Part shown: piece by piece, positions 26,727 to 35,385 of the stretch
How the letters are laid out: each line of letters opens with the position of its first letter
Numbering within the stretch: position 1 is the stretch's first letter
DNA from: Novimethylophilus kurashikiensis
Lineage (GTDB): Bacteria > Pseudomonadota > Gammaproteobacteria > Burkholderiales > Methylophilaceae
Length of the DNA: 64,000 bases
Assembly: GCF_003112435.1 (NCBI RefSeq)
Contig: NZ_BDOQ01000009.1
Coordinates: 123,913 to 187,912 of the forward strand
Direction of reading: 5' to 3'
Translations under genes and position numbers: made by a program
The notes under the pieces: generated by a model
Database searches by the model: none
What the model saw: only the letters and a program-made list of their open reading frames with translations
Told to the model about the DNA's origin: nothing

Positions 26727-28682
26727 CTACTTCTCGACGATGAACCGGCTGCGCATTTCCAGGTGCAAGGCATGACAGAAATGCGTGCAGTAGATCCAGA
26801 ACGCGCCGGGTTTATCGGCCTTGAACGTGACCGAATGCGTTTCCTGCGGATTGATGATGAAGTTAACGTTGTACTTCTCGATGCCGAAGCCGTGCGTGAG
26901 GTCTTCCACCTTGTCGTGGTTGGTGACCGTGATGGTGACTTCGTCGCCGTGCTTGACCTTGATCTCCGCCAGACCGTAGTTCGGCGCTTGCGAGGTCATG
27001 TAGACGAACACCTTATTGCCGTGACGTTCGACGCGGTTGTCATCCATGCTCTTCACCGCATTGGGGAAGTCGTTCATGTCCGAGACCTGCTTGGTCTTGA
27101 CGACATCTGCGCGGACGATGATGGCATCGTGCGGCTCTGGATAGGCCGTATGGTCGTGGATCAAGCGCATCTTGTCGCCGGTGATGTCGATCAATTGCTC
27201 GGTTTCCACATGCAGCGGGCCGACGGGGAGGAAGCGATCCTTGGAGAACTTGTTGCCGGCGTTGAGGAACTTGCCGTCGGCTTCCTTGGTTTCGCCCATG
27301 GAGGCATAGGTGTGGCCGGGCTGGTAGTGCACATCGATGCGGTCCACCACGGGCTGCACGCTCTTGTCGCCCTTGTACTGCGCGATGGCCTTTTCGACGT
27401 TCCATTTGACGATCTGGCTGTCCAGGAACAGCGAGGTGTAGGCGTTGCCACGTCCGTCGAAAGCGGTATGGAGCGGGCCCAGGCCGATTTCCGGCTCGGC
27501 GACGACAGCATCGCGCGGATCCTTAAGTTCGCCCGCGAACCACTTGTGCACGAGCTCCGTGGCGATGACCGTCGCTGTCGGGGAGAGCTTGCCCGAGCAG
27601 ACGAAATACTTGCCGTCCGGAGAGAGGTTTACGCCGTGCGGGTTCTTGGGCACCGGCACGTAGCAGGTGAGGGCGGTCTTGGGGTCCTGGTTGGCGGCGT
27701 GCGTGCCGTCCACGACGGGAACCTTGGAGTCGCCGATGGTGAAGCTCTTGCCTGCCTTGATGGCGGCTTCGACGCGTTCGATGTTGAAGAATACACAGGC
27801 ATCGCGCTCGGCCGACATCATGTCTGCGAGCAGATAGCCGTTCTCTGTATTGTACTGGTTGGTGGCGGCGAGCTTGCCGTCGTAAGAAGTGGCAACGAGG
27901 TCCATGTTGCCGTCCACCTTGACCTGCCAGCGTACGTCCATGCTTTCGGCATCTACGCAGGTAAAGAGGGCGAACCACTTGGTCGGGTCGTTGACGTCGC
28001 GCCCGTCGTTCGGCTGCGGGCTATGGAATTCGGCACCGCAGAACACGCGCGTGGTGTGGTTGATGTTGGAATCGACCGGGTCGCGCTTGTCAGGAAAAAT
28101 GCCGTGGAAACCCTGCACGTTGGGGATTTCGGTAATGGCGTCGCATTCCATTCGATCCATGCGAATACGGGCGATGCGGCCATTGAGCTTATCGTTGGTC
28201 CAGAGGTATTTGCTGTCGTAGGTGCCGTCGGTGTAGGAACCGTGCACGTGGTGGGTATCGCCCGTGGTGTATTTGAGTGTGCCGTCCGGCTTGGTCCCCA
28301 TGATTTTCTTGGATTCGTTGGTAATCCCCCAGCCCACCATGGGATCGAGGTTGAATACCGGGATGCGTTTCAGCGTGCGGCCGGAAGGCAAGCCGTAGAT
28401 GCGGACTTCGCCGTTATGACCAGCGCTGGAGAAAATGTAATAGCTGTCGAGCTTGCCGGGATGAACATCGAACTCACCCGGGGCCACGGCGCGCGCGCCA
28501 TCCCCCTCGGCGGCTTTGGCGGGAGCAGTGGCAGCAGGCTTGTCGCTCTTGCATGCGGCCAACCCCATGGCCAACCCTGCACCGGCAAGGGTAGCCTTGG
28601 CCGTGGTTTCCAGAAAATTACGTCTCCCCTGATCCGGCAGGACAGGCGTGCCGGAGATGTCGGTTTCTTTGTGATCCATCAT
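26727..28682 (-). CDS. nosZ: Nitrous oxide reductase NosZ (clade I, Tat-exported)
   Basis: The catalytic subunit that reduces N2O to N2 in the periplasm, 651 residues. The twin-arginine signal GRRNFLETTAKATLAG assigns it to clade I. The seven-bladed propeller holds the CuZ ligands, including DTHHVHG. The C-terminal cupredoxin domain holds the CuA motif CTHFCHALHLEM. Two ATGs are adjacent (28682 and 28679), and AAGGAG stands six bases before the second. Expression is probably driven from the perfect FNR-type box 83 bases upstream. It is the first gene of the cluster, ahead of nosR. Confidence 0.97.
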   Translation of the reverse strand: MMDHKETDISGTPVLPDQGRRNFLETTAKATLAGAGLAMGLAACKSDKPAATAPAKAAEGDGARAVAPGEFDVHPGKLDSYYIFSSAGHNGEVRIYGLPSGRTLKRIPVFNLDPMVGWGITNESKKIMGTKPDGTLKYTTGDTHHVHGSYTDGTYDSKYLWTNDKLNGRIARIRMDRMECDAITEIPNVQGFHGIFPDKRDPVDSNINHTTRVFCGAEFHSPQPNDGRDVNDPTKWFALFTCVDAESMDVRWQVKVDGNMDLVATSYDGKLAATNQYNTENGYLLADMMSAERDACVFFNIERVEAAIKAGKSFTIGDSKVPVVDGTHAANQDPKTALTCYVPVPKNPHGVNLSPDGKYFVCSGKLSPTATVIATELVHKWFAGELKDPRDAVVAEPEIGLGPLHTAFDGRGNAYTSLFLDSQIVKWNVEKAIAQYKGDKSVQPVVDRIDVHYQPGHTYASMGETKEADGKFLNAGNKFSKDRFLPVGPLHVETEQLIDITGDKMRLIHDHTAYPEPHDAIIVRADVVKTKQVSDMNDFPNAVKSMDDNRVERHGNKVFVYMTSQAPNYGLAEIKVKHGDEVTITVTNHDKVEDLTHGFGIEKYNVNFIINPQETHSVTFKADKPGAFWIYCTHFCHALHLEMRSRFIVEK

Positions 28683-28764
28683 GGTCTCCTTAATGAGCGG
28701 CGGTGGCCGGGGTGCGACAACTTGTCGCATGGGGATACCTTAAGCCCGCCGTGAAATGAAAACC

Positions 28765-28778
28765 TTGATCAGCATCAA
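28765..28778 (-). promoter_or_regulatory. Perfect FNR/Dnr box upstream of nosZ
   Basis: TTGAT-CAGC-ATCAA is a full match to the Fnr/Dnr/Anr palindrome. Its centre is about 90 bases before the nosZ ATG, which allows a position near -41.5 with a leader of about 48 bases. The Dnr-like regulator encoded at 29448-30140 is the obvious candidate to bind it. Confidence 0.85.
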
Positions 28779-28847
28779 GGAAATGAAACTTTCGAGAAGT
28801 TCTTGGATAGAGACCGGCAGAGTGCATCATTCGATAATCTGCTCGGG

Positions 28848-29366
28848 TTATGCGCCAGCTTCCAATTGCAGTGCCCGCGGAAACAGGACGTGATCTTCCC
28901 AATGGATGTGTTCGACCAAATCGGCATCCAATTCGGCAAGGGCGTCGTACAGCACCTGGATCTGCGAGATGGCATCAGCAGGACAGCTGTAATGGTCCGT
29001 GAGGCGGCGTAGCTGCTCGAGCAGTTCCAGACAGGCGGCGTGCTCCATCTGCATCATGGCGATTGGGTTGGCCACGCTGCCGAAGCAGGATCGGGGCGGG
29101 TTGGAGGGGCTATGTTCCAGCGCGACGATGTACGGGAAGAGGATATTTTCTTCCTTGAGCAAATGGGGCAGCAGGTCGGCGTGCAAAGTGCGGAAGCATT
29201 CGAGCAACGCGGTGCGCCTGGATTGATCCGGCAGCGGTGTGCTCTCAAGCAGCGCTTCTATACGTGCTAGCGCTTCGCGAGTGAAGGTGTGGTGGGTGGC
29301 TTCGATCTTGGCGATAAGATTGCCCAGCTTGGAAGTTTGTGGATCGGCGATAAGCGGGGTATTCAT
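28848..29366 (-). CDS. Hemerythrin-domain protein (RIC/YtfE-like)
   Basis: A 172-residue cytosolic four-helix protein with di-iron ligands spread over the helices: HHTFTREALARIE, HLLKEENILFPYI, MQMEHAACLELL and HIHWEDHVLFPRA. This matches the hemerythrin-like domain of iron-sulfur repair proteins induced by nitric oxide. The N-terminal ScdA (DUF542) domain is absent. An FNR-like box 59 bases upstream and the neighbouring nos genes suggest a role in protection from nitrosative stress during denitrification. Confidence 0.88.
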   Translation of the reverse strand: MNTPLIADPQTSKLGNLIAKIEATHHTFTREALARIEALLESTPLPDQSRRTALLECFRTLHADLLPHLLKEENILFPYIVALEHSPSNPPRSCFGSVANPIAMMQMEHAACLELLEQLRRLTDHYSCPADAISQIQVLYDALAELDADLVEHIHWEDHVLFPRALQLEAGA

Positions 29367-29424
29367 GACGGACTCGTTGTGCGTTGATGAACGCTCAACT
29401 TACCGCGCGACCGTTTCAGGGTCT

Positions 29425-29438
29425 TTGACCCAGATCAA
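29425..29438 (-). promoter_or_regulatory. FNR-like box upstream of the hemerythrin gene
   Basis: TTGAC-N4-ATCAA matches nine of ten positions of the Fnr/Dnr site. It lies 59 bases before the hemerythrin start and just after the stop of the regulator gene, so it serves the hemerythrin gene. Confidence 0.65.
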
Positions 29439-29447
29439 CTCTGTAAA

Positions 29448-30140
29448 TTATCCCCCTGCATTCAAGCCGAAGCGTTTGAGCCCGGCCACGCTCAAGATGA
29501 CGATGTCTTTTCCCTGTACCTCGATCAAGCCTGCTTGCTGCAGCTTGAGCATGGTGCGGGAGAGGGTTTCCGGCGTGAGGTTGAGTAGGGAGGCGATATT
29601 GGACTTGCTGGCAGGGAGCGTCAGGCGATTGCCATCCTGGCTTTCGATCCCGGTTTGCAGCAGATAACCGATCAAACGCTGCGTGCTAGTAAGTAAGGAA
29701 ACGGATTCAATATCCTGCACAAGCTGATGATTACGCATGGATAATCCAGCCAGCATCTTGCGTGCGACAGAGGCATCGCGCTCAAGCAGATCAAAGATCA
29801 CTCGCTTTGAGACCAGTAATACGTTCGATTCCGCAGTGGCCTGGGCATAGATAGGATAGAAAGGGTGGTTGAGGAAAATGATCGCCTCGCCGAAGCTTTC
29901 GCCAGGCCCGATTAAGCCGATGATTTTCTCCGTCCCTTGTGGCGAGGTCACTGCCAGCTTGATTTGCCCGCTTGCCAACAAATACAGCCCGCTGGTTGGA
30001 TCGCCGCGATGGAAAAGGATATCGCCCCGATGCACGCTTAAACGCTGCGTATCGGCGGCAACCGTAGCTATTTGCTGCGGGTCCAGTTCGCTGAATAAGC
30101 TGAATTTGGGAAGCAGAGGGGCGATGTCGGTGTTTTCCAT
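29448..30140 (-). CDS. Crp/Fnr-family regulator (Dnr/NnrR-like)
   Basis: A 230-residue regulator with a cNMP-type beta-barrel (about 15-125), a dimerisation helix and a C-terminal winged helix (SKSNIASLLNLTPETLSRTM). The N-terminal cysteine cluster of Fnr is missing, so it does not carry an oxygen-sensing Fe-S cluster there. In this genomic setting it fits the Dnr group, which senses NO through heme and activates denitrification genes. The two FNR-type boxes nearby are likely targets. No such box is seen before its own gene. Confidence 0.88.
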   Translation of the reverse strand: MENTDIAPLLPKFSLFSELDPQQIATVAADTQRLSVHRGDILFHRGDPTSGLYLLASGQIKLAVTSPQGTEKIIGLIGPGESFGEAIIFLNHPFYPIYAQATAESNVLLVSKRVIFDLLERDASVARKMLAGLSMRNHQLVQDIESVSLLTSTQRLIGYLLQTGIESQDGNRLTLPASKSNIASLLNLTPETLSRTMLKLQQAGLIEVQGKDIVILSVAGLKRFGLNAGG

Positions 30141-30218
30141 GAGTCAATCATGTATCTAAAAAGCATGTTATGAGGACTTTAACATCATCTGCATCTAACT
30201 GTAATTTGCAAAAAATAA

Positions 30219-30254
30219 TATACAGAGCTGTATAAAAATATACAGATCGGTATA
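30219..30254 (+). promoter_or_regulatory. Tandem dyad operator overlapping a promoter
   Basis: Two inverted repeats, TATACAG-AG-CTGTATA (30219-30234) and TATACAG-AT-CGGTATA (30239-30254), start twenty bases apart, about two helical turns. The second includes a consensus -10, TATAAT (30251-30256). Binding would block the promoter of the SRPBCC gene. It might also affect the divergent Crp/Fnr gene, whose start is 78 bases to the left. The pattern suits a dimeric repressor such as the TetR type; the binding protein is unknown. Confidence 0.6.
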
Positions 30255-30329
30255 ATGTGACCGTCTCGAGCAATTTTTCGAGGCGATACTCGAAGATCGT
30301 CCATATAAACGAACAAGGAGCATGAAGAG

Positions 30330-30860
30330 ATGAAAATTTCGATACTCTTGGCTGGACTAATGTTGTCGGCCTCATTAAATGTGTTTGCTGCAGATGCAAA
30401 ACTACTGAAGGTCGAAGAAAAAGTAGAAATCAATGCGCCTGCGCAAAAGGTCTGGGCTGCGGTCAATAATTTTGGCGATCTGGGCGCCTGGCATCCCGCT
30501 GTTGCAAAAACCGAAATCAAAAGCGGCACCAATAACCAACCAGGCGCCGTGCGTGAACTGACGCTCAAGGATGGCGGCAAGATCACCGAAAAATTACGGC
30601 GCTACAATGACAAGAAAATGATGTACGAATATGCGATCCTGGAAGGCGTACTCCCGGTCAGCCATTATGTATCAGACGTCATAGTCAAATCCGAAGGCGA
30701 TGCCAAGACGGTGGTCACGTGGAAGGGGAGCTTTAAACGCAAGGATTTAAGCGCTGCTCCTGCAGCGGGTCAGGATGACGATAGTGCGGTCAAAACCATC
30801 ACCGGGGTGTATCGTGGTGGCTTGGATAATCTCAAGAAAATCACTGAGAATCAACCTTGA
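30330..30860 (+). CDS. Exported SRPBCC-fold protein
   Basis: A 176-residue periplasmic protein with a signal peptide (ending NVFAA). It has one SRPBCC/polyketide-cyclase-like domain (about 25-172), recognised from VEINAPAQKVWAAVNNFGDLGAWHP and the following strands. Such proteins form a hydrophobic ligand cavity; the ligand is unknown. A tandem operator and TATAAT box lie just upstream and a terminator just downstream, so it is a separately regulated single gene. Confidence 0.87.
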   Translation: MKISILLAGLMLSASLNVFAADAKLLKVEEKVEINAPAQKVWAAVNNFGDLGAWHPAVAKTEIKSGTNNQPGAVRELTLKDGGKITEKLRRYNDKKMMYEYAILEGVLPVSHYVSDVIVKSEGDAKTVVTWKGSFKRKDLSAAPAAGQDDDSAVKTITGVYRGGLDNLKKITENQP

Positions 30861-30872
30861 AATAACTTTAAT

Positions 30873-30896
30873 AAAGCCGGCCAAACGCCGGCTTTT
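30873..30896 (+). terminator. Intrinsic terminator after the SRPBCC gene
   Basis: AAGCCGGC-N5-GCCGGCTT followed by TT forms a GC-rich hairpin about twelve bases after the stop codon. The T-run is short. Confidence 0.8.
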
Positions 30897-30973
30897 AATG
30901 ATTTAATTGTTAAACTTATTGTGCATTATCGAGAGGATTAAGCCTCATCTACGATCAATATAAAGGAAACGTC

Positions 30974-31576
30974 ATGAATACAACGACAACCACTTTGCGA
31001 GATCTGGTCGGGCTTGGTCAAACGCCATCCCGCTTGAGCGAATCGACCTTGATCCTGATCGATTGCCAGAATACCTACAGGCAAGGGATCATGCGCTTGG
31101 AGGGTGTGGAAGAAGCCCTGGTTGAAGCGCAAAAACTGCTGGAAATGGCCAGGCAACTGAATAGGCCGGTTATTCACATAAGGCACGATGGCGGCGCCGG
31201 AACACCTTACGACGTAAGCGCTGAAATCGGCGCAATTAGTGATGAAGTCGCACCTGAGGGTGACGAAGTCGTCATCACCAAGCATTATCCCAATTCCTTT
31301 TTCAATACAGAACTCGATCAGGTACTGAAGTCCTACGGCGCACAAAACATTGTGCTCGCCGGTTTCATGACCCATATGTGCGTCAATTCAACGGCACACG
31401 GCGGTTTCAACCTCGGCTACCGACCAACTGTCGTCGCCAGCGCAACCGCAACCCGATCCTTGGAAGGTGCAAAGGGCAACATCGTCCCGGCGCAACAAGT
31501 ACAAGATGCAGCACTTGCTGCAACGCGTGATTTATATGCGGCTGTCGTTGATTCTGTTTCTGAAGTACAAGCTTAA
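30974..31576 (+). CDS. Isochorismatase-like cysteine hydrolase
   Basis: A 200-residue cytosolic hydrolase with a complete catalytic triad: Asp30 (LILIDCQNTY), Lys103 (VITKHYPNSF) and Cys136 (GFMTHMCVNST). The family includes nicotinamidases, isochorismatases and related amidases; the substrate cannot be deduced. AAAGGAAACGTC precedes the ATG. It is the last gene before the transposon-like module. Its 3' flank (31577-31640) carries no terminator I can see. Confidence 0.9.
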   Translation: MNTTTTTLRDLVGLGQTPSRLSESTLILIDCQNTYRQGIMRLEGVEEALVEAQKLLEMARQLNRPVIHIRHDGGAGTPYDVSAEIGAISDEVAPEGDEVVITKHYPNSFFNTELDQVLKSYGAQNIVLAGFMTHMCVNSTAHGGFNLGYRPTVVASATATRSLEGAKGNIVPAQQVQDAALAATRDLYAAVVDSVSEVQA

Positions 31577-31643
31577 CGAATTGGGATTTCAAGCGGTCAG
31601 GTTGAGAACGACGATAAAGCTGCTGGCGGGGAGGCTCGACGCG

Positions 31644-31759
31644 CGTGCAAGAAAAGTTCTTTCATATGTTGTTTTCCAAACTTATGAAAGCAAAAGAACT
31701 CTATAAATTGTGAAAGAATTTTTTATGTCCTGACTTCATTATGAAAAATCTTTTCATAA
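31644..31759 (+). repeat. Candidate left end of the Tn7-like element: TGAAAG-type repeats and palindrome
   Basis: Between the hydrolase and the TnsA-like gene, the motif TTATGAAAG or a close variant occurs at 31682, 31708 and 31739, and in inverse form at 31659. The last copy is half of a perfect 21-base dyad, TTATGAAAA-ATC-TTTTCATAA (31739-31759), seven bases before the first transposition gene. Repeated sites of this kind are where TnsB-type transposases bind. The exact terminus, usually TGT, could not be fixed, and no target-site duplication was established. Confidence 0.4.
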
Positions 31760-31766
31760 ATGCAAT

Positions 31767-32462
31767 ATGAGTAAGCAGAGCCCTAGCTTGCAAAGCCTAC
31801 TCGAGCCGCAAGCCTTTGCGCGCAGGAATTATTCGTCCCATCTATATGCCCCGTTCTCTCTCAAACTGAATCGCCGCGTTTATCTATATACCCACTATGG
31901 ATACGACTTGTGGGTGCATTTGGAAAGTGCGCATGCAGTAACCAAGTTCAATGAAAGAGTCATGCCCGTACCATTGGTTCTTGACGATGGGCGGGCAATT
32001 GTTTTAGCGCCTGCCGCAGCGTCAGCTAATCTTCATGAGAAAGTAAACATCCATACATTCTCCTCATCACTTACCGAAAACACAGAAGATGTAAAAGGAA
32101 TCGCGTGGAAAAGATGGTGCGAGCTACATGGCTTTGAGCATCAGGAATGGAGCGAGGAGCGATTGCGTGGGGAGCCGATTAGGCTAGCCAATGTTAAGCG
32201 CCTGCTGAGATTTACCTCATGGCCTGGATATGTCAGGAATGTCATGCTCGAGAAAGCCATCATGAGTGAGTTAAGAAATGTGCGTAAGACTACATTTGCC
32301 AATCTGGTTCTGCAGTTCCCCCAATCTGATCCTGATGAAGTGCAGCGATTGTTGGCAAGATTGATCCTCAACCAGGATGTTCATTCAGACATTCACCTCA
32401 CCTCGTTTAGCATGGTTACCGAGGTATCTGCTTATCATGAGTTCCCGCCAAACTCATCGTAG
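31767..32462 (+). CDS. TnsA-like protein of a Tn7-type element, probably catalytically inactive
   Basis: A 231-residue protein in the tnsA/tniC position. The N-terminal half resembles the TnsA endonuclease fold (HLESAHAVTKFNERVMPVPL, with a plausible catalytic Glu53). The expected PDF-type aspartate falls in VLAPAAAS and the later E-x-K in VNIHTFSS, so two of three catalytic residues look lost. The C-terminal half (about 105-225) is helical, as in the DNA- or TnsC-binding part of TnsA. No Shine-Dalgarno is evident before the ATG. The gene overlaps the next by 26 bases. Homology is inferred from a weak pattern and position. Confidence 0.6.
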   Translation: MSKQSPSLQSLLEPQAFARRNYSSHLYAPFSLKLNRRVYLYTHYGYDLWVHLESAHAVTKFNERVMPVPLVLDDGRAIVLAPAAASANLHEKVNIHTFSSSLTENTEDVKGIAWKRWCELHGFEHQEWSEERLRGEPIRLANVKRLLRFTSWPGYVRNVMLEKAIMSELRNVRKTTFANLVLQFPQSDPDEVQRLLARLILNQDVHSDIHLTSFSMVTEVSAYHEFPPNSS

Positions 32463-34377
32463 AGGATATCCAGGATTAGAGGATATTGAAACGTGGCCAG
32501 TCCCGGATGTGTTGGCGATGGGGGAGAGCGAGCGGCAGGACTTTGAGCGTAAAAAAGCGGCGATTGACCAGTATTCGCAAGGGAGTAGCTTTAACGACAT
32601 CGAGAGAGCAACCACTTTATCAAGACAGTATGTAGGGTACCTGCTTAGGCGCTGCACCCAGATACATAGTAACGGCTATCCCGTTGGTTATTTTGCCTTG
32701 CTCAAGGGGCGCCATACAGTAGCTGTAAGGAGAAATTCGCTCGATAAGATCGAATCCGGTCGCGCGCTACCCGGTGCATTGCAGGCATTATTCAGCAAAT
32801 ATCCGGACTTGCAGGAAACCATGTACAAGTTGGTCGTCAACAAGGTTCCTCCTGAGTCTAAACGCGCTGACTATCGATTGTCCTGGCATCATATTCATGA
32901 GATTTTTCTGGGACAGTGCAATTTGCTTGGGATTGAGCCACCGTCCTATCCATTTTGCAGTGGTTCTCAGGGAAGATATGCCTTGGAGAATTGGGGCAGA
33001 CGCATGATTTCAGAGCACCAAGTGAGCAAATCCTCCAGCTTAAATGCCAGGGCATACGATAGGTACGTGGGGAGGGGGCCACCATCGCGTGTTTTTGAGC
33101 GTGTGGAGGTCGATGGGCATGCGTTGGACATCAATTGGACTCTGGAGGTCCCAAGCCTCAACGGCGATGGCATCATCTATTGCAAAATATCCAGGCTATG
33201 GCTGATAGCTTTGCTGGAGGTGAGAAGCGGCGCCGCTATCGGATACAGTCTTTCTATTGGCAGAAACTATAACGCTTCAGACGTCACGTGCGCTGTGCAA
33301 AGCAGCCTAGTTCCCTGGAAGCCGCGCCAACTTACTCTCTCGACGATTTCCTACAAGCCAGGCGAATGCCTGCCGAACGCTTTAATGCCTGAACTCAGTT
33401 ATGTCTGCTATGACGAGTTATGGCTGGATAATGCCAAAAGCCATCTCAGCGACCTTTTTCTGACCATGCTGGAGAGGACGGTCAATGCCGTGCCTGTATT
33501 TGGCCCCAAGGCGTCCCCCAATGTCCGGCCACACATTGAAATGCTATTCGATCTTATAGAGGAGGCTGGCATCCATTGCCTCCCAGGTACGACCGGATCG
33601 CATCCCAAGGATCCAAGAAAATCAGGCAAAAACGAAGAGCGCTTTATTCTCAAGCTGGATGTGCTGCTGGATTTGATTGATTTGCTTATTGTCCGATACA
33701 ACACGGGCATAGCTCCTGGCACGACCATCAGTCGTAATGAAGTCCTCAAGCGTGCGGTCATGCGCGAAACGAATATATTCCGCCGGGTGCCTCAGAACAA
33801 GCGAGAGCTCTGCACCAAATATTCGATTTTCGAGGAATCCCAAATCGGTCAGGACCGCGGGCGCCCCATACTCCGCTGGAAAAATGCGCGCTATGACGGC
33901 CCTGGCTTACATTCCCACTCCAATCTGGTCGGCCAAAGGGTGCTTGTTATGGCGAGCCAAGACTTACGCAAGATTGAGGTTGTTCTGTTAAAGGATGGAA
34001 GCTCATTAGGAGAGCTGGTTGTCGAGAAGCGTTGGCGTGACACGCCGCATACTGTATTCACCCGTACTGCCCTGAGGAGCATGATGACCAATCATGGTTT
34101 CGTTCGCCATGCAGCTGATATTCCCTTGGCAGTGAGAGCTCATATCGAAAAAGAGGTTGTAGAAAAAGGGCGTCAGCAAAGATTGCTGGCTCGATTGCTG
34201 CGTGAGCAGCAAAGCAATTCTAAAGTTGAGATGAAATCGGTATCTCCCGATGCTAGCACCCCTCCTGGCATATCTGGAGAGCTAGCTAAAAATAATACCT
34301 CGCACTCTTTCTCTAAGCATTCAGAACCCGATGTGTTGGACGCATTAATCGACAAGTTGGGTACTACTTACAGATAG
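32437..34377 (+). CDS. TnsB/TniA-like DDE transposase
   Basis: A 646-residue transposase of the Mu/TnsB/TniA group. N-terminal helix-turn-helix regions (about 35-150) precede an RNase H-fold catalytic core. The core has Asp226 (VEVDGHALDI), Asp331 (WLDNAKSH) and Glu368 (NVRPHIEMLF); 36 residues separate the last two, normal for this group. A Mu-type C-terminal beta-barrel follows, and the tail is likely to contact the ATPase. ATG 32437 is preferred; a start at 32377 would extend it over the TnsA-like gene. It cuts and joins transposon ends. Confidence 0.9.
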   Translation: MSSRQTHRRGYPGLEDIETWPVPDVLAMGESERQDFERKKAAIDQYSQGSSFNDIERATTLSRQYVGYLLRRCTQIHSNGYPVGYFALLKGRHTVAVRRNSLDKIESGRALPGALQALFSKYPDLQETMYKLVVNKVPPESKRADYRLSWHHIHEIFLGQCNLLGIEPPSYPFCSGSQGRYALENWGRRMISEHQVSKSSSLNARAYDRYVGRGPPSRVFERVEVDGHALDINWTLEVPSLNGDGIIYCKISRLWLIALLEVRSGAAIGYSLSIGRNYNASDVTCAVQSSLVPWKPRQLTLSTISYKPGECLPNALMPELSYVCYDELWLDNAKSHLSDLFLTMLERTVNAVPVFGPKASPNVRPHIEMLFDLIEEAGIHCLPGTTGSHPKDPRKSGKNEERFILKLDVLLDLIDLLIVRYNTGIAPGTTISRNEVLKRAVMRETNIFRRVPQNKRELCTKYSIFEESQIGQDRGRPILRWKNARYDGPGLHSHSNLVGQRVLVMASQDLRKIEVVLLKDGSSLGELVVEKRWRDTPHTVFTRTALRSMMTNHGFVRHAADIPLAVRAHIEKEVVEKGRQQRLLARLLREQQSNSKVEMKSVSPDASTPPGISGELAKNNTSHSFSKHSEPDVLDALIDKLGTTYR

Positions 34378-34387
34378 GGAGAATGCC

Positions 34388-35380
34388 ATGCTACAGAGCC
34401 CTTTTGACACCGAACGTACCAAAATTTCGACACGTTTGCTAGCAGGTCGTGCTTTTCTGGTAAAAACGCCGCCATGTTCCTTTTACCTCAAGGCACTAAC
34501 CAATTGGTTGATTACGGGTTCCCATGGAGCCTTGGTGTATGGCCGGCCCCGCCTCGGCAAGACATCCGCAACGCGCTGGGTGCTAAGGGTGCTGCCCGAA
34601 TTGGTCGGTAATGTACCCAATCTTGAAGTCCCAGTACGCGGGCAGAACATCGCATCGGAACGTGCTTTCTTTCAGCACCTGTTGCGTTGTGCCAGACATC
34701 GCCATGCGATGACCGGAACAGCTGGAGACAAACGCGACCGCCTGACCGAATGGTTAATGGCACGCGCCATTCGCTCGCCTGTGAACACCGCTGTGATTTT
34801 TTTTGATGAGGCGCAACTGTTGCAGGACTGCCAATACGATTGGTTATTGAATATGGGGAACGAACTCGACAAGGCTGGATGTCGACTATTTTGTCTGCTC
34901 GTAGGCCAGTCGGAACTGGCACAAACCAAGGCCAAATTCATCGATGGTGGTAAAGAACAGATAGTCGGCCGCTTTATGGTGAGAGAGCTCGAGTTTTCAG
35001 GTATCCGTTCAGAGCAAGAACTTGCTAGTTGTTTCAAGGAATTCAACTACACCATCTATCCTATGGAGACCGGTACCTCTTTTGCTGCCAATTTCATACC
35101 AAAGGCCATTCAGAGTGGCTTTTGCTTGCAGGAATTGGCACCGGCCTTCTGGTCCGTGTTCCAGGAAAAATGGCTCAGTACTGGATTAGGCCATGATGCC
35201 GCTATTCCCATGCACTACATTAATGCCTCCTTGATCGGATTACTCAATTCGCTGGTTAGCCATGATCGATCAGAGCTAACGGTCTCGCATGACTTGATCG
35301 CAAAATCGATCTCCGCTTCTGGCTACATCGAATCATTGCAGGCTCTCAAGGCGGGCCAACAAAGACGACTAAACGGGTAA
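34388..35380 (+). CDS. TniB/TnsC-like AAA+ transposition ATPase
   Basis: A 330-residue AAA+ regulator with Walker A GRPRLGKTS (52-60) and Walker B VIFFDEAQ (Asp140, Glu141), plus a sensor-like LFCLLVGQSEL. In Tn7 and Tn5053 this protein links the target selector (TniQ/TnsD) to the transposase and imposes target immunity. GGGAGAATGCC precedes the ATG. It lies ten bases after the transposase gene and five before tniQ. Confidence 0.88.
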   Translation: MLQSPFDTERTKISTRLLAGRAFLVKTPPCSFYLKALTNWLITGSHGALVYGRPRLGKTSATRWVLRVLPELVGNVPNLEVPVRGQNIASERAFFQHLLRCARHRHAMTGTAGDKRDRLTEWLMARAIRSPVNTAVIFFDEAQLLQDCQYDWLLNMGNELDKAGCRLFCLLVGQSELAQTKAKFIDGGKEQIVGRFMVRELEFSGIRSEQELASCFKEFNYTIYPMETGTSFAANFIPKAIQSGFCLQELAPAFWSVFQEKWLSTGLGHDAAIPMHYINASLIGLLNSLVSHDRSELTVSHDLIAKSISASGYIESLQALKAGQQRRLNG

Positions 35381-35385
35381 CAATC

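Noticed and set aside
26763..28754. 663-codon open frame on the plus strand opposite nosZ
   Set aside because: It is antisense to a gene with full family motifs. The long frame results from GC-rich third positions, and its translation shows no domain pattern.
32377..32436. Upstream start for the TnsB-like transposase
   Set aside because: The extra twenty residues lie inside the TnsA-like gene in another frame and do not resemble the family N-terminus.
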